A stretch of DNA of 64,000 nt from contig NZ_VSSP01000007.1 in the NCBI RefSeq assembly GCF_008312895.1, forward strand, positions 147,834 through 211,833, written 5' to 3'. Shown here in pieces: positions 62,084 to 64,000 of the stretch. This DNA comes from Luteimonas suaedae (GTDB lineage Bacteria; Pseudomonadota; Gammaproteobacteria; Xanthomonadales; Xanthomonadaceae). The notes beneath the pieces were generated by a model. The model worked only from the letters and a program-made list of their open reading frames with translations, was not told the DNA's origin and did not search any database. The stretch's first letter is position 1. Each line of letters opens with the position of its first letter. The position numbers and the translations under genes are program-made.

Positions 62084-62992
62084 ATGGCCGATCCGCTTTC
62101 CCAAGTCGTCGGCCTGCTGCGCCCGCGGGCGGCCTTCGCCAATGTCATCAGCGGCAAGGGCCGCTGGGCGGTGCGCTATGCCGAATACGGCAGGCCGAGC
62201 TTCTGCATCGTGCTGGCAGGCGGCTGCCGGCTGGCCGTCGACGGCCACCCGTCCTTCGACATCGGCGCCGGCGATTTCGTCCTGCTGCCCGCCACCCCGG
62301 CCTTCACACTTTCCAGCGACGATCCGCCTGCGCCGGTGCTATGGGACGCCGACGCCCTGCCCAGCGACGGCAGCGAAGTGCGCTACGGCGACGCTGGCGG
62401 TGCCCCCGACATGCGCTCGCTGGGCGGCGCCTTCCTGTTCGCCAGCGCCGACCCGGTGCTGCTGGTCTCGCTGCTGCCGCCGGTGGTGCACGTGCGTGGC
62501 GCCGCGCGGCTGTCGCAACTGGTGGCGATGGTGGCCGAGGAAACCACGCAGCCCCGGCCGGGCAGCGAGTCGGCGCTGTCGCGGCTGGTCGAACTGTTGC
62601 TGATCGAGGCGATGCGCGCCACGACCGCGGGCGACGCACCGCCGGGGCTGCTCAGGGGCCTGGGCGACGAGCGCCTCGCCGTGGCCCTGACCCGGATGCA
62701 CACGCACATCGACCGGCCGTGGACCGTGGCGCAATTGGCCAGTGCCGCCGCGCTGTCGCGCTCCAGCTTCTTCGAACGCTTCACCCAGACAGTGGGCGTC
62801 GCCCCGATGGAATACCTGCTGGCCTGGCGCATGCAGATCGCCAGGCAATTGCTGCGCCAGGGCGAACTGCGCGCTTCGGAGATCGCCGAGCGCGTGGGCT
62901 ACGGCTCGAGCAGTGCGTTCAGCGTGGCGTTCCGGCGCCATGTCGGGCTGGCGCCAAGCGCCTATCGAAAGGGGGCGGCGGTCATCGAGTAG
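62084..62992 (+). CDS. AraC-family transcriptional regulator (cupin_6/AraC_binding_2 type)
   Basis: A 302-residue regulator. The N-terminal cupin half has CIVLAGGCRLAVDGHPSFDIG and DFVLLPATPAFTL. The C-terminal half has two helix-turn-helices (WTVAQLASAAALSRSSFFERF, then IAERVGYGSSSAFSVAFRRHVG ending PSAYRK). It belongs to the group that often sits divergent from an SDR or oxidoreductase, as here. The effector is unknown. Start 62084 gives a complete N-terminus. Confidence 0.88.
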   Translation: MADPLSQVVGLLRPRAAFANVISGKGRWAVRYAEYGRPSFCIVLAGGCRLAVDGHPSFDIGAGDFVLLPATPAFTLSSDDPPAPVLWDADALPSDGSEVRYGDAGGAPDMRSLGGAFLFASADPVLLVSLLPPVVHVRGAARLSQLVAMVAEETTQPRPGSESALSRLVELLLIEAMRATTAGDAPPGLLRGLGDERLAVALTRMHTHIDRPWTVAQLASAAALSRSSFFERFTQTVGVAPMEYLLAWRMQIARQLLRQGELRASEIAERVGYGSSSAFSVAFRRHVGLAPSAYRKGAAVIE

Positions 62993-63336
62993 GACACGTG
63001 CTTCATGTGCTCATACACATGTCCTCTATCAGCGTTATAGGCAATAGCGATTTCGCTCTCAGCGAACCTGGACGTCAGTGCAGATGCCACTCTGGAACCA
63101 AGCTTCGGCAACCAGCCGCCTGCCTGCCATTGGGCAACATCTCGACCATGATCCATGCCGCCAAAGAACGTGCACGGCCCTGCTTTGGTGACAATGTATT
63201 TGATGTCCTTCCCGATGAAGTCTCTGCCTGGCTCAAACAAAGAGCGAAGAGCCAATTCGGCCTTCTGGCGACGCCTGCGACGGCAGGCTAGCAAAGTGCC
63301 AAGCACCAGCACGAGAAGGATTGAGATGGCGTACAC
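62962..63336 (-). CDS. Small membrane-anchored protein, integron cassette ORF
   Basis: A 124-residue ORF starting at GTG 63336, 3 bp after an attC end. One N-terminal helix (AISILLVLVLGTLLACRRRRR), then a soluble domain with DFIGKDIKYIVTKAGPCTFFGG and FAESEIAIAYNADRGHVYEH. Lower GC than its neighbours. The last residues run into the 3' end of the AraC gene on the other strand, so the original C-terminus and attC may have been lost at the cassette/chromosome junction. Function unknown. Confidence 0.5.
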   Translation of the reverse strand: MYAISILLVLVLGTLLACRRRRRQKAELALRSLFEPGRDFIGKDIKYIVTKAGPCTFFGGMDHGRDVAQWQAGGWLPKLGSRVASALTSRFAESEIAIAYNADRGHVYEHMKHVSYSMTAAPFR

Positions 63337-63339
63337 GAT

Positions 63340-63399
63340 GCCTAACGCCTGAGTTAAGCCGAGCCGCGAAGCGGGTTCGGCTTGAATGAATTGTTAGCC
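63340..63399 (-). other. attC recombination site (59-be), Xanthomonas type
   Basis: A 60-bp site. The plus strand begins GCCTAAC and ends GTTAGCC. Inside are the complementary halves TTAAGCCGAGCC and GGTTCGGCTTGAA around CGCGAAGCG, giving the folded single-strand hairpin used by integron integrases. On the minus strand it ends GTTAGGC, the consensus 1R core. The GNAT stop codon lies inside it, as is common for cassette genes. Confidence 0.88.
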
Positions 63400-63860
63400 A
63401 GCAGCGCCTTGCTCATTCTTGAGTTGCCTATTGGAATGCCCATGACAGCTAACGTCTGACGCTCATCTATTAGGAACCCATGCTTGGTAAAGAACGTCTC
63501 TGCTGAGAGGCTCACATGAGCAGATAGCTGCAACAACCCACGCTTGGCCGCAACTTCATGGATATGCTGCATAAGTGCGCTTCCAATGCCTCGCCCAGGA
63601 AAATCTCCTGATACGAAGAAGTGATCAATGTAGCCCGACTCTTGGAGATCCGCGTAGCCAGCTACTCGACCGCCAATTGTTGCAACGAACGGACGCAGGG
63701 CGGCGATCTTGCTTATCCACTTCTCCTGGTCGTAAGCAGCAGGTGCCCAGGCATTGAGTTGTTCTTTCGTATAGAAGTCGCAGGCGAGCGTATGAACGGA
63801 CGACATGAATACACGTCGAAGTTCCGTTTCCTCGCCTGAAATGAAGTCGCGAATGAGCAT
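63354..63860 (-). CDS. GNAT-family N-acetyltransferase, integron cassette gene
   Basis: A 168-residue acetyltransferase with the GNAT core: IGGRVAGYADLQESGYIDHFFV (beta4 region), acetyl-CoA loop GDFPGRGIGSALMQHIHEVA (Q/RxxGxG/A) and AETFFTKHGFLIDERQTL at the end. The substrate is unknown. The C-terminus NNSFKPNPLRGSA is translated from the attC site, a hallmark of genes captured in this kind of cassette. The start lies 9 bp after the preceding attC. Lower GC than the core genome. Confidence 0.88.
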   Translation of the reverse strand: MLIRDFISGEETELRRVFMSSVHTLACDFYTKEQLNAWAPAAYDQEKWISKIAALRPFVATIGGRVAGYADLQESGYIDHFFVSGDFPGRGIGSALMQHIHEVAAKRGLLQLSAHVSLSAETFFTKHGFLIDERQTLAVMGIPIGNSRMSKALLANNSFKPNPLRGSA

Positions 63861-63868
63861 GTTCTGCT

Positions 63869-63938
63869 GACTAACACCTGAGTTAAGCCGACTTGGCCCG
63901 CGTAGCGGGACAAGTTCGGCTTGAACGAACTGTTAGGC
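63869..63938 (-). other. attC recombination site (59-be), Xanthomonas type
   Basis: A 70-bp site: plus strand GACTAAC...GTTAGGC with inner complementary halves TTAAGCCGACTTGGCCCG and CGGGACAAGTTCGGCTTGAA. Same sequence family and orientation as the site at 63340. It separates the GNAT cassette from another cassette whose end is cut by the window. Confidence 0.88.
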
Positions 63939-63998
63939 GCCAAGGATTGCCAAACTAAGTGCGACATCCGAGACCCCCAATAACAGAGAGGTGAGCTG
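63933..63998 (-). CDS. C-terminal end of a cassette membrane protein (partial)
   Basis: Reading the minus strand from the right edge, one frame gives a hydrophobic C-terminus (LLGVSDVALSLAILGA) whose TAA lies in the attC core GCCTAAC, the usual place for a cassette gene stop. Only 21 codons are visible, so the call is tentative. Confidence 0.35.
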   Translation of the reverse strand, partial: QLTSLLLGVSDVALSLAILGA

Positions 63999-64000
63999 GC

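Overview
The window is high-GC DNA (most of it clearly above 65 percent GC) from a member of the Xanthomonadaceae/Lysobacteraceae (Lysobacter/Luteimonas-like gammaproteobacterium). The evidence is the gene content (tatABC beside hemH, glyQ and glyS, polA beside a DUF2782 lipoprotein gene), an sX13-like small RNA downstream of polA, Xanthomonas-type integron attC sites, and a family of 142-144 bp GTAGGAGCGCGCC dyad repeats. No rRNA, tRNA, CRISPR array, transposase or integrase was seen.

Layout. 1-11.4 kb is housekeeping: partial hemH, a SYLF protein, tatABC with an RDD membrane protein, a BPSS1780-type membrane protein, a class I glutamine amidotransferase, a GspE/PulE ATPase, and glyQ-small membrane ORF-glyS as one overlapping unit. 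11.4-28 kb is an envelope/signalling island, almost all on the minus strand: a GluR0-like receptor channel with an atypical pore, three DUF3011 proteins, a run of small lipoproteins (one LprI-like), a TPR Ser/Thr kinase, a PlpD-like type Vd patatin, an outer-membrane barrel, a divergent ECF sigma factor of the kinase-linked TIGR02999 type, and an MscS channel. A subtilisin autotransporter and two small envelope genes follow. 33-39 kb holds tamA-tamB. 39-51 kb is again mostly core: sX13-like RNA, polA, a DUF2782 lipoprotein, a Gfo/Idh/MocA oxidoreductase, a LysE exporter, short-form 6-phosphogluconate dehydrogenase, a BNR-type lipoprotein, a DUF2007 protein and tex.

51-64 kb is accessory DNA. 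Minus-strand genes (small hypotheticals, VOC, amidohydrolase, RidA, ankyrin, GNAT) are interleaved with intact and decayed attC sites, all in one orientation. This suggests the distal, eroding part of a sedentary chromosomal integron whose integrase would lie to the right of the window. Between the two attC clusters lie an SdpR-type ArsR regulator with a membrane partner, a YjjJ-like HipA kinase overlapping a TonB-like protein gene, a Phd/ParE pair, a second-type map, and a divergent SDR/AraC pair.

The observations most worth following are the attC series with its cassette genes, the sX13-like RNA, the kinase/ECF-sigma island with its secreted Cys-rich proteins, the non-canonical GluR0-like pore, the membrane ORF locked between glyQ and glyS, and the HipA/TonB-like gene overlap.
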